DNA of 64,000 bases from Alicyclobacillus tolerans. GTDB lineage: Bacteria; Bacillota; Bacilli; Alicyclobacillales; Alicyclobacillaceae. Under the pieces are notes generated by a model. It was not told where the DNA came from. It made no database searches and saw only the letters and a list, made by a program, of their open reading frames with translations. The position numbers were made by a program, and so were the translations under genes. Positions 18,973 through 25,986 of this stretch are shown here, one piece after another; position 1 is the stretch's first letter, and every line of letters begins with the position of its first letter. Where the stretch lies: contig NZ_JXBW01000014.1 in assembly GCF_001447355.1 (NCBI RefSeq), positions 1 to 64,000 of the forward strand, in the 5' to 3' direction.

Positions 18973-19835
18973 CAAGCCGCTTGCAAACGGTCGTATTGAC
19001 CGGCATGTCCGGCGCAGGTAAGTCGGTCGCCATGCAGGCGTTTGAAGACTTTGGCTTCTTCTGTGTCGACAATTTGCCGCCTGCCCTTATTCCGCGCTTG
19101 CTCGACATGGCCGAACACGCATCCGGCAGGCTGGCGAAGATGGCGTTCGGGTGCGATCTGCGCGGAGGCGAGTTGTTTGAACCTCTTTTACAGACGCTCA
19201 AGGCGATCCGCGAGCGCAAGGACGCTGAAGTTCAACTGGTGTTCCTCGATGCCGACGACGCGACACTGGTCCGTCGCTACAAAGAATCGCGCCGCCGGCA
19301 TCCGCTTGCGCAAGGCGCTCGTCTACTGGAGAGCATTCAGGAGGAGCGCGTGGCCTTAGCGGCAGTACGCCAGGCGGCCGACGCCGTGATCGACACGAGT
19401 CAACTGACGGCCAATCAACTTAAGCAGGAGCTTGGCAGACGTTTCGTCGAGCGAGTCATGCGTTTGCCTGTCCATGTCATGTCGTTCGGCTTCAAGTACG
19501 GGGTGCCGCTGGACGCGGATATGGTATTGGACGTTCGTTTTTTGCCAAATCCACACTACATCGATGGGCTGCGTCCGTACACCGGCGAGGACGATCCGGT
19601 GTATCAATACGTGATGCAGTGGCCAGCGACGCAGGAGTTCCTTAAAAAGACCGAAGACATGCTCGACTTTTTGATTCCCGAATACCAGCGTGAAGGGAAG
19701 AGTCACTTGGTCGTCGGCATCGGGTGCACGGGTGGCAAGCATAGATCCGTTGCCATTGCTAAACACATCGCCAACCACCTCGCGCAGGCGGCCGATGTCG
19801 AGCTCACGCATCGCGATTTTCGGCGGGAGGGTTGA
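18969..19835 (+). CDS. rapZ: RNase adapter / nucleotide-binding protein RapZ (YvcJ)
   Basis: The 288-residue protein begins with the P-loop GMSGAGKS (12-19) followed by AFEDFGFFCVDNLPP, both hallmarks of the RapZ/YvcJ family, and ends with the conserved VGIGCTGGKHRSVAIA block. In Escherichia coli RapZ controls glucosamine-6-phosphate synthase through a small RNA; in Bacillus YvcJ binds nucleotides and affects competence, with UDP-GlcNAc binding reported for the family. GTG 18969 overlaps the nudix stop by four bases. It is followed immediately by yvcK in the standard order. Confidence 0.95.
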   Translation: MTSRLQTVVLTGMSGAGKSVAMQAFEDFGFFCVDNLPPALIPRLLDMAEHASGRLAKMAFGCDLRGGELFEPLLQTLKAIRERKDAEVQLVFLDADDATLVRRYKESRRRHPLAQGARLLESIQEERVALAAVRQAADAVIDTSQLTANQLKQELGRRFVERVMRLPVHVMSFGFKYGVPLDADMVLDVRFLPNPHYIDGLRPYTGEDDPVYQYVMQWPATQEFLKKTEDMLDFLIPEYQREGKSHLVVGIGCTGGKHRSVAIAKHIANHLAQAADVELTHRDFRREG

Positions 19836-19837
19836 GC

Positions 19838-20998
19838 ATGCGACAGTGGTGGCTATTGGCATGGACCATCGCCTGCTTTGGCATTGGTATCTTGGCTGGC
19901 GTGGTCCGCTTGGCGCACTGGCCGCATGCGACGATGCTGGGTCTGGCCGTGTTATTGGCGGCCGTACTGTTGCTGGCCTTTGGCTGGTGGTCGGATATGC
20001 GGCAGTCGCGTCGGCGCCAGCGCTGGCAAGAGCGGCGCCTGAAAATCGTCGCCATCGGCGGCGGTACTGGTTTGTCTACCATCTTGCGTGGTTTGAAGGA
20101 ATATCAGGTTGAATTGACGGCGGTCGTGACGGTTGCGGATGACGGGGGGAGTTCGGGGCGATTGCGCGACGACTTCGCCATGCCGCCACCGGGTGATATC
20201 CGCAATTGTCTCGTTGCCCTGGCAGACACCGAGCCGCTTTTGGAGCGCTTGCTACAGTTTCGATTCCCAGCCGGACAGGGGCTTGAAGGGCACAGTTTCG
20301 GCAATTTGTTTCTCGCCGCCATGACGCACATCATGGGCGACTTCGAATCTGCGATCCGGGAGACAAGTCGGGTTTTGGCAGTGCGTGGCAAGGTCCTGCC
20401 CGCTGTGCGCGAGGACGTTCGCTTGCGAGCTCATTTGGCGGATGGTAGCGTGATCGAGGGGGAATCGAAGATCCCGGAGGCCGGTGGCCGCATCGAACTG
20501 TTGGAACTCGTTCCAAGGGATCTTGAACCGCTGCCAGATGTCTTGAGCGCGATCGCGTCGGCGGACGCCATCGTCGTCGGCCCGGGAAGTCTTTACACAA
20601 GCGTGCTGCCAAATTTGCTGGTTCCGGGCATTGCCGATGCCATTGCGGGCAGTAGCGCACGTAAGATTTACGTTTGTAACGTCATGACGCAACGTGGCGA
20701 AGCGGACGATCTCTCTGCTTCAAGCCACGTCAAGGCGATTTATAAGCACATTGGCAAGCCTTTGTTCGACTATGTGCTTGTCAATGCAGCTCCGCTTCCC
20801 GAGGAAGCATTGCAACAGTATCAGCAGCAGATGAGCTACCCAGTGCGTGTGGATATTGAAGAATTGAATCGACTGGGGCTCAAGGTGATCGCGCGCGATT
20901 TTGTGCATTATGCGACTTATGCCCGTCACGACAGTCGCAAGATCGCCGAACAAATCGTCAGCTTGCTCGGCTATGAGCGAGACACCAGGCGAGAATAG
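19838..20998 (+). CDS. yvcK: Gluconeogenesis factor YvcK (GlmR / CofD-like), with N-terminal membrane anchor
   Basis: YvcK binds UDP-GlcNAc and is needed for growth on gluconeogenic carbon and for normal cell shape. The conserved core starts at about residue 69 with KIVAIGGGTGLSTILRGLK and includes VADDGGSSGRLRDD, PPPGDIRN and GPGSLYTSVLPNLLVP. Before it are two hydrophobic helices (roughly 4-24 and 33-52) and a basic stretch that the 317-residue Bacillus subtilis protein lacks, so this form is probably tethered to the membrane. ATG 19838 follows GGGAGG (19825-19830) by seven bases. It is the third gene in the operon; whiA follows 11 bases later. Confidence 0.94.
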   Translation: MRQWWLLAWTIACFGIGILAGVVRLAHWPHATMLGLAVLLAAVLLLAFGWWSDMRQSRRRQRWQERRLKIVAIGGGTGLSTILRGLKEYQVELTAVVTVADDGGSSGRLRDDFAMPPPGDIRNCLVALADTEPLLERLLQFRFPAGQGLEGHSFGNLFLAAMTHIMGDFESAIRETSRVLAVRGKVLPAVREDVRLRAHLADGSVIEGESKIPEAGGRIELLELVPRDLEPLPDVLSAIASADAIVVGPGSLYTSVLPNLLVPGIADAIAGSSARKIYVCNVMTQRGEADDLSASSHVKAIYKHIGKPLFDYVLVNAAPLPEEALQQYQQQMSYPVRVDIEELNRLGLKVIARDFVHYATYARHDSRKIAEQIVSLLGYERDTRRE

Positions 20999-21009
20999 GA
21001 GACACGCGT

Positions 21010-21987
21010 ATGTCGTTTGCCGCAGAGACCAAAAAAGAACTCACGCAATTGACGTCCGATGCGGCGGCATCGCGTTTTGAATTGATGGCCATCCTTGCTC
21101 TGGGGGCCATGTTTAAGACTTTTGATGGGCGAAGCGAACTCGCGATCGAAACGGAAAATGTGGCGACTGCTCGGCGAATTTACACATCGCTCAAGGATCT
21201 CTTCCACGTTCGCCCGGAAGTCGTCGTGCGCAAGAAGATGAGGTTGAAGAAGAACCATGTCTACACGGTACGTTTGCCGCGGGTGCAGGCGGAAGCGGTA
21301 CTCTCGGATTTGGGGTATCGCGGTTCTTATGAGGAGGGGCCTCTGTCGGCAGCCTGGGATCTTCCGCCTGTGGATGAGTTGCGGCGCGCGTTTCTGCGGG
21401 GCGCATTTTTGGCTGGTGGTTCCGTCAATGCCCCTGGCAGCTCCTCGTATCACTTGGAGATCTATGCCCCATCGCGCGACTTGGCACATTGGGTGCACGA
21501 GTTGATGAACGTATACGAGTTGCACGCGCGGATGACCAATCGGAAAAAGGGTTACATCGTGTACATCAAGGAAGTCGAGAAAATTGTGGACTTCTTGAAC
21601 ATTATCGGCGCGGTGCGAGCCTTATTGCAGTTTGAGGATAGAAGGATTTTAAAGGGTATGCGCAATCAGGTAAATCGCTTGGTCAATTGCGAGACTGCCA
21701 ACATGAACAAGACGATTTCCGCTGCGGTTCGCCAATTGGAGCATATTCGCTGGATTGAGCAGACAATTGGCCTCGATAGCCTGCCGGAGCATCTGCGGGA
21801 GGTGGCGGACATCCGGTTGCGTCACCCGGAGGCCAACTTGCAGGAGCTGAGCAAGCTTCTCAATGGTCGCGTTACCAAGTCTGGGTTGAATCACCGCTTT
21901 CGTAAATTAGAAGAGATTGCGTTGCAACATCGAGATCGTTCAAACATTGGACAACGGACTGTCAACGATTCGTCAGATTTGGTCTAG
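21010..21987 (+). CDS. whiA: DNA-binding protein WhiA
   Basis: WhiA is a conserved Gram-positive protein combining a degenerate LAGLIDADG homing-endonuclease fold with a C-terminal helix-turn-helix; it affects cell division and chromosome segregation in Bacillus and sporulation septation in Streptomyces. The 325-residue product starts with SFAAETKKELTQL, contains FLRGAFLAGGSVNAPG (first LAGLIDADG-like motif, lacking catalytic acids) and ends with KSGLNHRFRKLEEIA, the family's HTH end. ATG 21010 is preceded by AGGAGACACGCGT. It continues the yvcI-rapZ-yvcK operon. Confidence 0.95.
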   Translation: MSFAAETKKELTQLTSDAAASRFELMAILALGAMFKTFDGRSELAIETENVATARRIYTSLKDLFHVRPEVVVRKKMRLKKNHVYTVRLPRVQAEAVLSDLGYRGSYEEGPLSAAWDLPPVDELRRAFLRGAFLAGGSVNAPGSSSYHLEIYAPSRDLAHWVHELMNVYELHARMTNRKKGYIVYIKEVEKIVDFLNIIGAVRALLQFEDRRILKGMRNQVNRLVNCETANMNKTISAAVRQLEHIRWIEQTIGLDSLPEHLREVADIRLRHPEANLQELSKLLNGRVTKSGLNHRFRKLEEIALQHRDRSNIGQRTVNDSSDLV

Positions 21988-22026
21988 AAACGCCCCTGTA
22001 ACCGCTATCGAGTGGGCCTTGGCGCG

Positions 22027-22035
22027 TGTTATACT
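22027..22035 (+). promoter_or_regulatory. Extended -10 promoter candidate for the crh-like gene
   Basis: TGTTATACT has the TGn extension and -10 TATACT (22030-22035), located 32 bases before the start codon and after the whiA stop. It suggests the gene can be expressed apart from the upstream operon. No good -35 is visible. Confidence 0.45.
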
Positions 22036-22066
22036 CAAAACAAATCATGAGAAACTGGTGATGAAG

Positions 22067-22330
22067 ATGGTGGAAAAAGAAACCACTGTGCGTTTGCAAG
22101 GAGGTTTGTTCGCTCGCGCGGCTGCAAAGTTTGTGCAGGAGGCAACGACGTTCAAATCGGAAATTTTTATTGAAAAAGACGGTCGTGCCGTCAATGCCAA
22201 AAGCATCATGGGTGTCATGTCGCTGGCTATTGCATCCGGGCAGAAGGTGGTTTTGCGGGCTAACGGTTCGGATGAAGAGACGGCTGTTGAGCAACTGAGC
22301 CAGCTGATTGAGTCGGATCAACTGTTTTAA
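22067..22330 (+). CDS. crh: Crh-like catabolite repression HPr-type protein
   Basis: The 87-residue product aligns end to end with HPr/Crh. The regulatory site Ser46 sits in NAKSIMGVMSLA, the segment recognised by HprK and CcpA. At position 15, where HPr has the phosphotransferase His (GLHARPA) and Crh has Gln, this protein has Phe (GLFARAA), so it cannot accept phosphate from enzyme I. It should act only through Ser46, as a CcpA corepressor or YvcK/MgsA partner as known for Crh. ATG 22067 is chosen because it restores exact numbering and follows GGTGAT. Position after whiA matches crh in Bacillus subtilis. Confidence 0.9.
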   Translation: MVEKETTVRLQGGLFARAAAKFVQEATTFKSEIFIEKDGRAVNAKSIMGVMSLAIASGQKVVLRANGSDEETAVEQLSQLIESDQLF

Positions 22331-22426
22331 ACGCTCCTTACTCTCCGCTGCTTTCCTCCTCGCCCCGTTCTGTTCCGAGCGGCTTGTTCATATTCATAGT
22401 CGTGAAGGAAGCATGGGGGTGAGTCC

Positions 22427-22963
22427 ATGCAATCACGCATGAATCTTGGGCGCCGCCGCCGCATTCCCATATGGATCATGGCTGTACTGGGTGCGCTGGT
22501 ATTGCTTTTTATGTTTGAGGCGTATCGGTTGGTTATGCCTTTTGTCTCCCGCAATCCGCTGTATCACGAGGTCAACTTCGGACAAACCGTGATCGACAAC
22601 TGGGAATACGAGGGTGAAAACGAAGAGGGTTACCTGGAATTTTACAATCCAACTACGGGTGGCCATTCAATGTTGCCACCGAGTGCAAAGTTGTTTGGCG
22701 CCGACGGCAAATGGGTTGTCATTGAGCACGCTGATGCCGCATCGCTCACCTATGCGGAACCGCTGGAGAGCGCGCCACCATACTGGTATTTGATCATGCT
22801 AGCCATGATTGGAGGCGGCTTTTGGTGGATGATGCATCGACGTCGAGCGTTGCGTAAAAAGCGTATGTATTTGCGGGGGACGCGCAAAGAAACCATACAT
22901 GTGCCGACGGTCAAGCGGCGTCCAAAGCGATTTCGCGCAAAATCTTCGCGCAGGTTGTGGTAA
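22427..22963 (+). CDS. Unknown two-helix membrane protein
   Basis: I do not recognise the family. The 178-residue product has a basic N-terminus (LGRRRRIP), a membrane helix at about residues 13-35, a hydrophilic extracytoplasmic domain of about 80 residues containing QTVIDNWEYEGENEEGY, a second helix near 120-137 (YWYLIMLAMIGGGFWWMM) and a strongly basic tail (about 40 residues, many Arg/Lys). ATG 22427 is preceded by GGGGGTGAG. It follows crh with its own ribosome site and almost touches the next gene. The basic tail could bind nucleic acid or membrane phospholipid, but no function is inferred. Confidence 0.6.
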   Translation: MQSRMNLGRRRRIPIWIMAVLGALVLLFMFEAYRLVMPFVSRNPLYHEVNFGQTVIDNWEYEGENEEGYLEFYNPTTGGHSMLPPSAKLFGADGKWVVIEHADAASLTYAEPLESAPPYWYLIMLAMIGGGFWWMMHRRRALRKKRMYLRGTRKETIHVPTVKRRPKRFRAKSSRRLW

Positions 22964-23049
22964 AGGACGGCAGCCTTGGCTTTGTGTTTTCCGCAACTCA
23001 TGGTAGTCTATATGGAAAAGCGGATTTCACGGAGTCAGGAGGGGCGTGT

Positions 23050-23565
23050 GTGGCGCTTCGAGCAGGCCGCGTCCAGCAGATACATAAACGGGAAGAGCGC
23101 GGGATCGACCGATCGAATGAGCCGTTCACCATCGACAAGTTCTTTCGGCGCCCGGGGTTGGTCGTCGTGGAACGCCCCGCTTTTGAGCACGGCTACAGCA
23201 ATCACATGCGCGAAATTTATCCGCAGTGGGGGATTGCCGTAAGCACGTGCATGGATCAAGGGGTTCCCGTTAAGCATCCGCGGCTTCGGTTTGATCACTA
23301 TGTCGATCTCGTCAAGGTTTGGGAAGACCAAGAATACATATACGTTGAGGATATGTATGTGGACGTGCTGTTGTACGAACGGTCGTACTACCATATCATC
23401 GATCTCGAGGAATTTGGCGAAGCGTTGTTCACACGGCAGGTCAGTATGGCTGAAGCGCGCCGGGTGTTGGACAACACGCAAAGGTTTGTAGACAGCTTTA
23501 AACGCAGTCGGCTATCGTATCAGGTTTGGAAACATAAGTATGGCATTCATCGCCGCTACCCTTGA
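23050..23565 (+). CDS. DUF402 family protein
   Basis: The C-terminal half has the DUF402 pattern: FDHYVDLVKVWEDQEYIYVEDMYVDVLLYER followed by DLEEF, given here in pieces as FDHYVDLV, YVEDMYVD and YYHIIDLEEF. Characterised DUF402 members are metal-dependent nucleoside di/triphosphate phosphatases or FomD-type phosphoesterases; the paired acidic residues fit metal binding. GTG 23050 is preferred since AGGAGGGG (23037-23044) lies five bases upstream; an in-frame upstream extension to 22957 would overlap the preceding gene. Product 171 residues. A second DUF402 protein is encoded at 31235. Confidence 0.8.
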   Translation: MALRAGRVQQIHKREERGIDRSNEPFTIDKFFRRPGLVVVERPAFEHGYSNHMREIYPQWGIAVSTCMDQGVPVKHPRLRFDHYVDLVKVWEDQEYIYVEDMYVDVLLYERSYYHIIDLEEFGEALFTRQVSMAEARRVLDNTQRFVDSFKRSRLSYQVWKHKYGIHRRYP

Positions 23566-23582
23566 CTGAACATTGCTCGTCG

Positions 23583-23607
23583 GCGCCGTTCCATCTGGAA
23601 ACGGCGC
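23583..23607. repeat. Hairpin between convergent genes
   Basis: GCGCCGTTCC (23583-23592) and GGAAACGGCGC (23597-23607) pair with one bulged base, and outer CGTCG/CGACG can extend the stem. There is no T run on either side, so it may be a weak transcription end or an mRNA-stabilising stem. Confidence 0.5.
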
Positions 23608-23641
23608 ATCGACGAACCAGCAGAGCGATGGTTACCCGAAT

Positions 23642-23869
23642 TTACTCCTGGATTTCGCTCATCACTTCCTGAGCGATTTCCATCGCACTGCTGTTATTGC
23701 TTTGGGAGCCGCTATTCCTGCCTTGGACTTGGCGCACTGCTTCCCACGCGGCGATGCCGACACTCGCGCCAATCAGCAGGGCGGTCATCGTGCCGACGCC
23801 ATTGCCGCGACGGCGCGGCATCATGCGCTGGCGCGCCATGCCCGTCATTGCGTTCATCACATTCCACAT
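23642..23869 (-). CDS. Small DUF3918-like (YrzQ-type) protein
   Basis: The 75-residue product has a basic N-terminal part (ARQRMMPRRRGN), one hydrophobic helix (TMTALLIGASVGIAAW) and a polar tail ending EIAQEVMSEIQE. This layout resembles the small DUF3918/YrzQ proteins of Bacilli, whose role is unknown. The start at 23869 follows GGGGGGTG on the minus strand; longer in-frame extension to 24022 would run into the mutY start and lacks a ribosome site. It is divergent from mutY. Family assignment is from memory of layout and is tentative. Confidence 0.55.
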   Translation of the reverse strand: MWNVMNAMTGMARQRMMPRRRGNGVGTMTALLIGASVGIAAWEAVRQVQGRNSGSQSNNSSAMEIAQEVMSEIQE

Positions 23870-23892
23870 GGACAGCACCCCCCAAAACGTAT

Positions 23893-23912
23893 TGTGTCCG
23901 CAATCCGACACA
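23893..23912. repeat. Operator-like inverted repeat between the DUF3918-like gene and mutY
   Basis: TGTGTC (23893-23898) and GACACA (23907-23912) are perfect inverted copies around an 8-base centre. It lies 24 bases upstream of the small minus-strand gene and about 110 bases before mutY. No regulator is assigned. Confidence 0.35.
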
Positions 23913-24020
23913 GTATGAACGAGCAAACTGGAATCCTCGGTTGTTTTCACCGCCGCGAAGTTGACTTCTGGCTTATCCGATGTGTCGAAATGTAAATTGC
24001 GCGAGAACGGGAGGTTTGGC

Positions 24021-25166
24021 ATGCACTCGGCGGAAAGCTTGGCTGATTTCGCTCATACACTAGTGGCGTGGTATCGCGTTAACGCCCGCAAGTTACCGTG
24101 GCGTGAAACCACGGATCCGTACCGCATTCTGGTCAGCGAGACCATGCTGCAACAGACGCGGGTCGAAACCGTAATTCCGTATTATCAACGCTTTGTTGAG
24201 GCTTATCCAAACGCCGGCGCGCTCGCGGATGCGGCCGAGGATGACGTGATGAAACTGTGGGAGGGGCTTGGTTATTACCGTCGCGCCCGCAATCTGCACC
24301 AGGCGATGCAAGTCGTCCGGGATGCCTATGGCGGTGTGATTCCGGATGATGCCGACGCTGTTCGCGCCTTGCCGGGTGTCGGCCCATACACGGCAGGTGC
24401 GGTGATGAGTATCGCGTTTAACCGTCCGCAGCCCGCTGTAGACGGCAATGTATTGCGCGTCATGGCCCGCTTCCTATCTATCGCCCATCCCGTTGACCTG
24501 CCCGCGACCAAGCGTACGATCACCGATGCGGTCGATCTCGCCATCCATACGGAGGAGCCACGCTTGTTCACACAGGCGTTGATGGAACTCGGCGCACTGG
24601 TTTGCGTCCCGCGCCGTCCACGTTGCGAGATGTGTCCTGTCGCGGCGGCTTGTCGGGGACGGCAACAGGGCACGGCACCGGAATTGCCGTTGAAAACGCC
24701 GAAAAAAGCCCGCCGCAAGGTCACGGTTGTGGCACTCTGGATTGAGCGGGACGGGGCTTTACTCGCCGAGCGTCGCACGGACGACGGCTTGCTGGCGGGA
24801 ATGTGGCAACTGCCGATGGTTGAACTGCCGGACGATCCGCCGTATAGCGCAGACCAGTTATATCTTGCGGCCCGCACACGATTGCATAAACTCGCAATCG
24901 GCAATACCATAGAGGAGGACGTGTCGTCTGTTGCCGAAAAGCCCGCGGCAGTGGATTTTGTGATTGCGGCGGAAGCAAGGCACGTCTTTACGCACCTAGA
25001 ATGGCGGGTTGTCGTTGTACGGCCTGTTGGGTATCATCAGGTACACATCGCAAGTCAATCTGACGATGCGATGTGGGTTCCACGCGGCGAACTGTCCAAG
25101 CTTGTGTGGCCTAAAGTCTATCAAACGCTTCTCTCACAGCTGCTTCATGGCTTGCCCGTTCTTTAG
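24021..25166 (+). CDS. mutY: Adenine DNA glycosylase MutY
   Basis: MutY removes adenine mispaired with 8-oxoguanine. The 381-residue protein has catalytic Glu40 in VSETMLQQT, the helix-hairpin-helix LPGVGPYTAGAV, catalytic Asp141 in AVDGNVLRV, and the iron-sulfur cysteines C195-x6-C202-x2-C205-x5-C211. The C-terminal Nudix-like domain (about residues 235-381) that recognises 8-oxoG is present, with WLPM-type segment GMWQLPMVEL. ATG 24021 follows GGGAGG. It belongs with Nth (38159) and Ogt (44404) to the base-repair set of the window. Confidence 0.96.
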   Translation: MHSAESLADFAHTLVAWYRVNARKLPWRETTDPYRILVSETMLQQTRVETVIPYYQRFVEAYPNAGALADAAEDDVMKLWEGLGYYRRARNLHQAMQVVRDAYGGVIPDDADAVRALPGVGPYTAGAVMSIAFNRPQPAVDGNVLRVMARFLSIAHPVDLPATKRTITDAVDLAIHTEEPRLFTQALMELGALVCVPRRPRCEMCPVAAACRGRQQGTAPELPLKTPKKARRKVTVVALWIERDGALLAERRTDDGLLAGMWQLPMVELPDDPPYSADQLYLAARTRLHKLAIGNTIEEDVSSVAEKPAAVDFVIAAEARHVFTHLEWRVVVVRPVGYHQVHIASQSDDAMWVPRGELSKLVWPKVYQTLLSQLLHGLPVL

Positions 25167-25204
25167 GGGACGATGAATGGAGAAGGTTAAAGGAGGACAT
25201 CGGC

Positions 25205-25858
25205 ATGCAGCAGACCTATACGATTACGCAAAATCGCCTGTTGGGACGTGTGTTTTTAGGCCTGTTTGGCACATTGTTGACGGCTTTGGTCGGCGTGCTG
25301 GCTGGCACGCAACTACCCATGGGTTTGATACCCGTGCTTAGCCTCGTCGAACTTGGGATGATTATCTACGCGATGTTCCGGCAGCGCACGCGTGCCATCG
25401 GTTTTCCGTTTGTGTATCTCTTCACCTTCATTTCTGGCATCACACTGTGGCCCATCATCAGCTATTACGCGGTTGGTCTTGGTGTCGGTATCGTGATCAA
25501 AGCGCTGGCCGTAACGGCTGGTGCGTTCCTTGTCGCGTCGTTTGTGGCAACGCGTTCGTCGATGGATTTTTCGTTCCTCGGTGGCTTTTTGTTCATCGGA
25601 ATGCTGGCTTTGCTCTTGATGGGTATCGTGTCTATTTTTACAGGGTTTTCATCGGTGGCAAGCCTCATTTACGCGTTTCTCGGCGTTGCCATCTTCGTCG
25701 GCTATGTGTTGTTTGACGTCAATCGCCTGGCGCAGTACGGCGTGGCAGAACAACACGTGCCGTGGATGGTGCTCTCGCTGTACTTGGACTTCGTCAACCT
25801 GTTCCTGTTCATCCTGCGCCTGATGGGGATTATGGGCGGATCGTCCGACCGCCGTTAA
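25205..25858 (+). CDS. Bax inhibitor-1 (BI-1/YetJ) family membrane protein
   Basis: The 217-residue product is almost entirely hydrophobic, with seven predicted helices and the family segment FLGVAIFVGYVLFDVNRL. The last helices contain SLYLDFVNLFLFILRLMG, the conserved end of BI-1 proteins. Family members such as YetJ of Bacillus subtilis are pH-gated calcium leak channels; the two paired aspartates of that gate plausibly correspond to D in LFDVNRL and YLDFVN here. ATG 25205 has a strong AAAGGAGG (25190-25197). It lies 38 bases after mutY and is closed by a terminator, so the two may share a transcript. Confidence 0.88.
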   Translation: MQQTYTITQNRLLGRVFLGLFGTLLTALVGVLAGTQLPMGLIPVLSLVELGMIIYAMFRQRTRAIGFPFVYLFTFISGITLWPIISYYAVGLGVGIVIKALAVTAGAFLVASFVATRSSMDFSFLGGFLFIGMLALLLMGIVSIFTGFSSVASLIYAFLGVAIFVGYVLFDVNRLAQYGVAEQHVPWMVLSLYLDFVNLFLFILRLMGIMGGSSDRR

Positions 25859-25902
25859 GTTGACGAAATCGACATCAACAGACCCGGCCTGGCGCCGTAG
25901 GG

Positions 25903-25936
25903 AACTCTCGTCCTATAATACGGACGAGAGTTTTTT
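25903..25936 (+). terminator. Rho-independent terminator before leuS
   Basis: Perfect 11-bp stem AACTCTCGTCC (25903-25913) and GGACGAGAGTT (25922-25932), followed by T residues to 25936. The loop contains TATAAT by chance or as a nested promoter. Confidence 0.9.
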
Positions 25937-25986
25937 GTCAGAATGCGGCCATGTGGTCGCCGACGCACCTAACAGGGGGACAAGAC

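Noticed and set aside
25861-25986. T-box leader before leuS
   Set aside because: Only a simple hairpin terminator is present and no T-box consensus; the space is too short.
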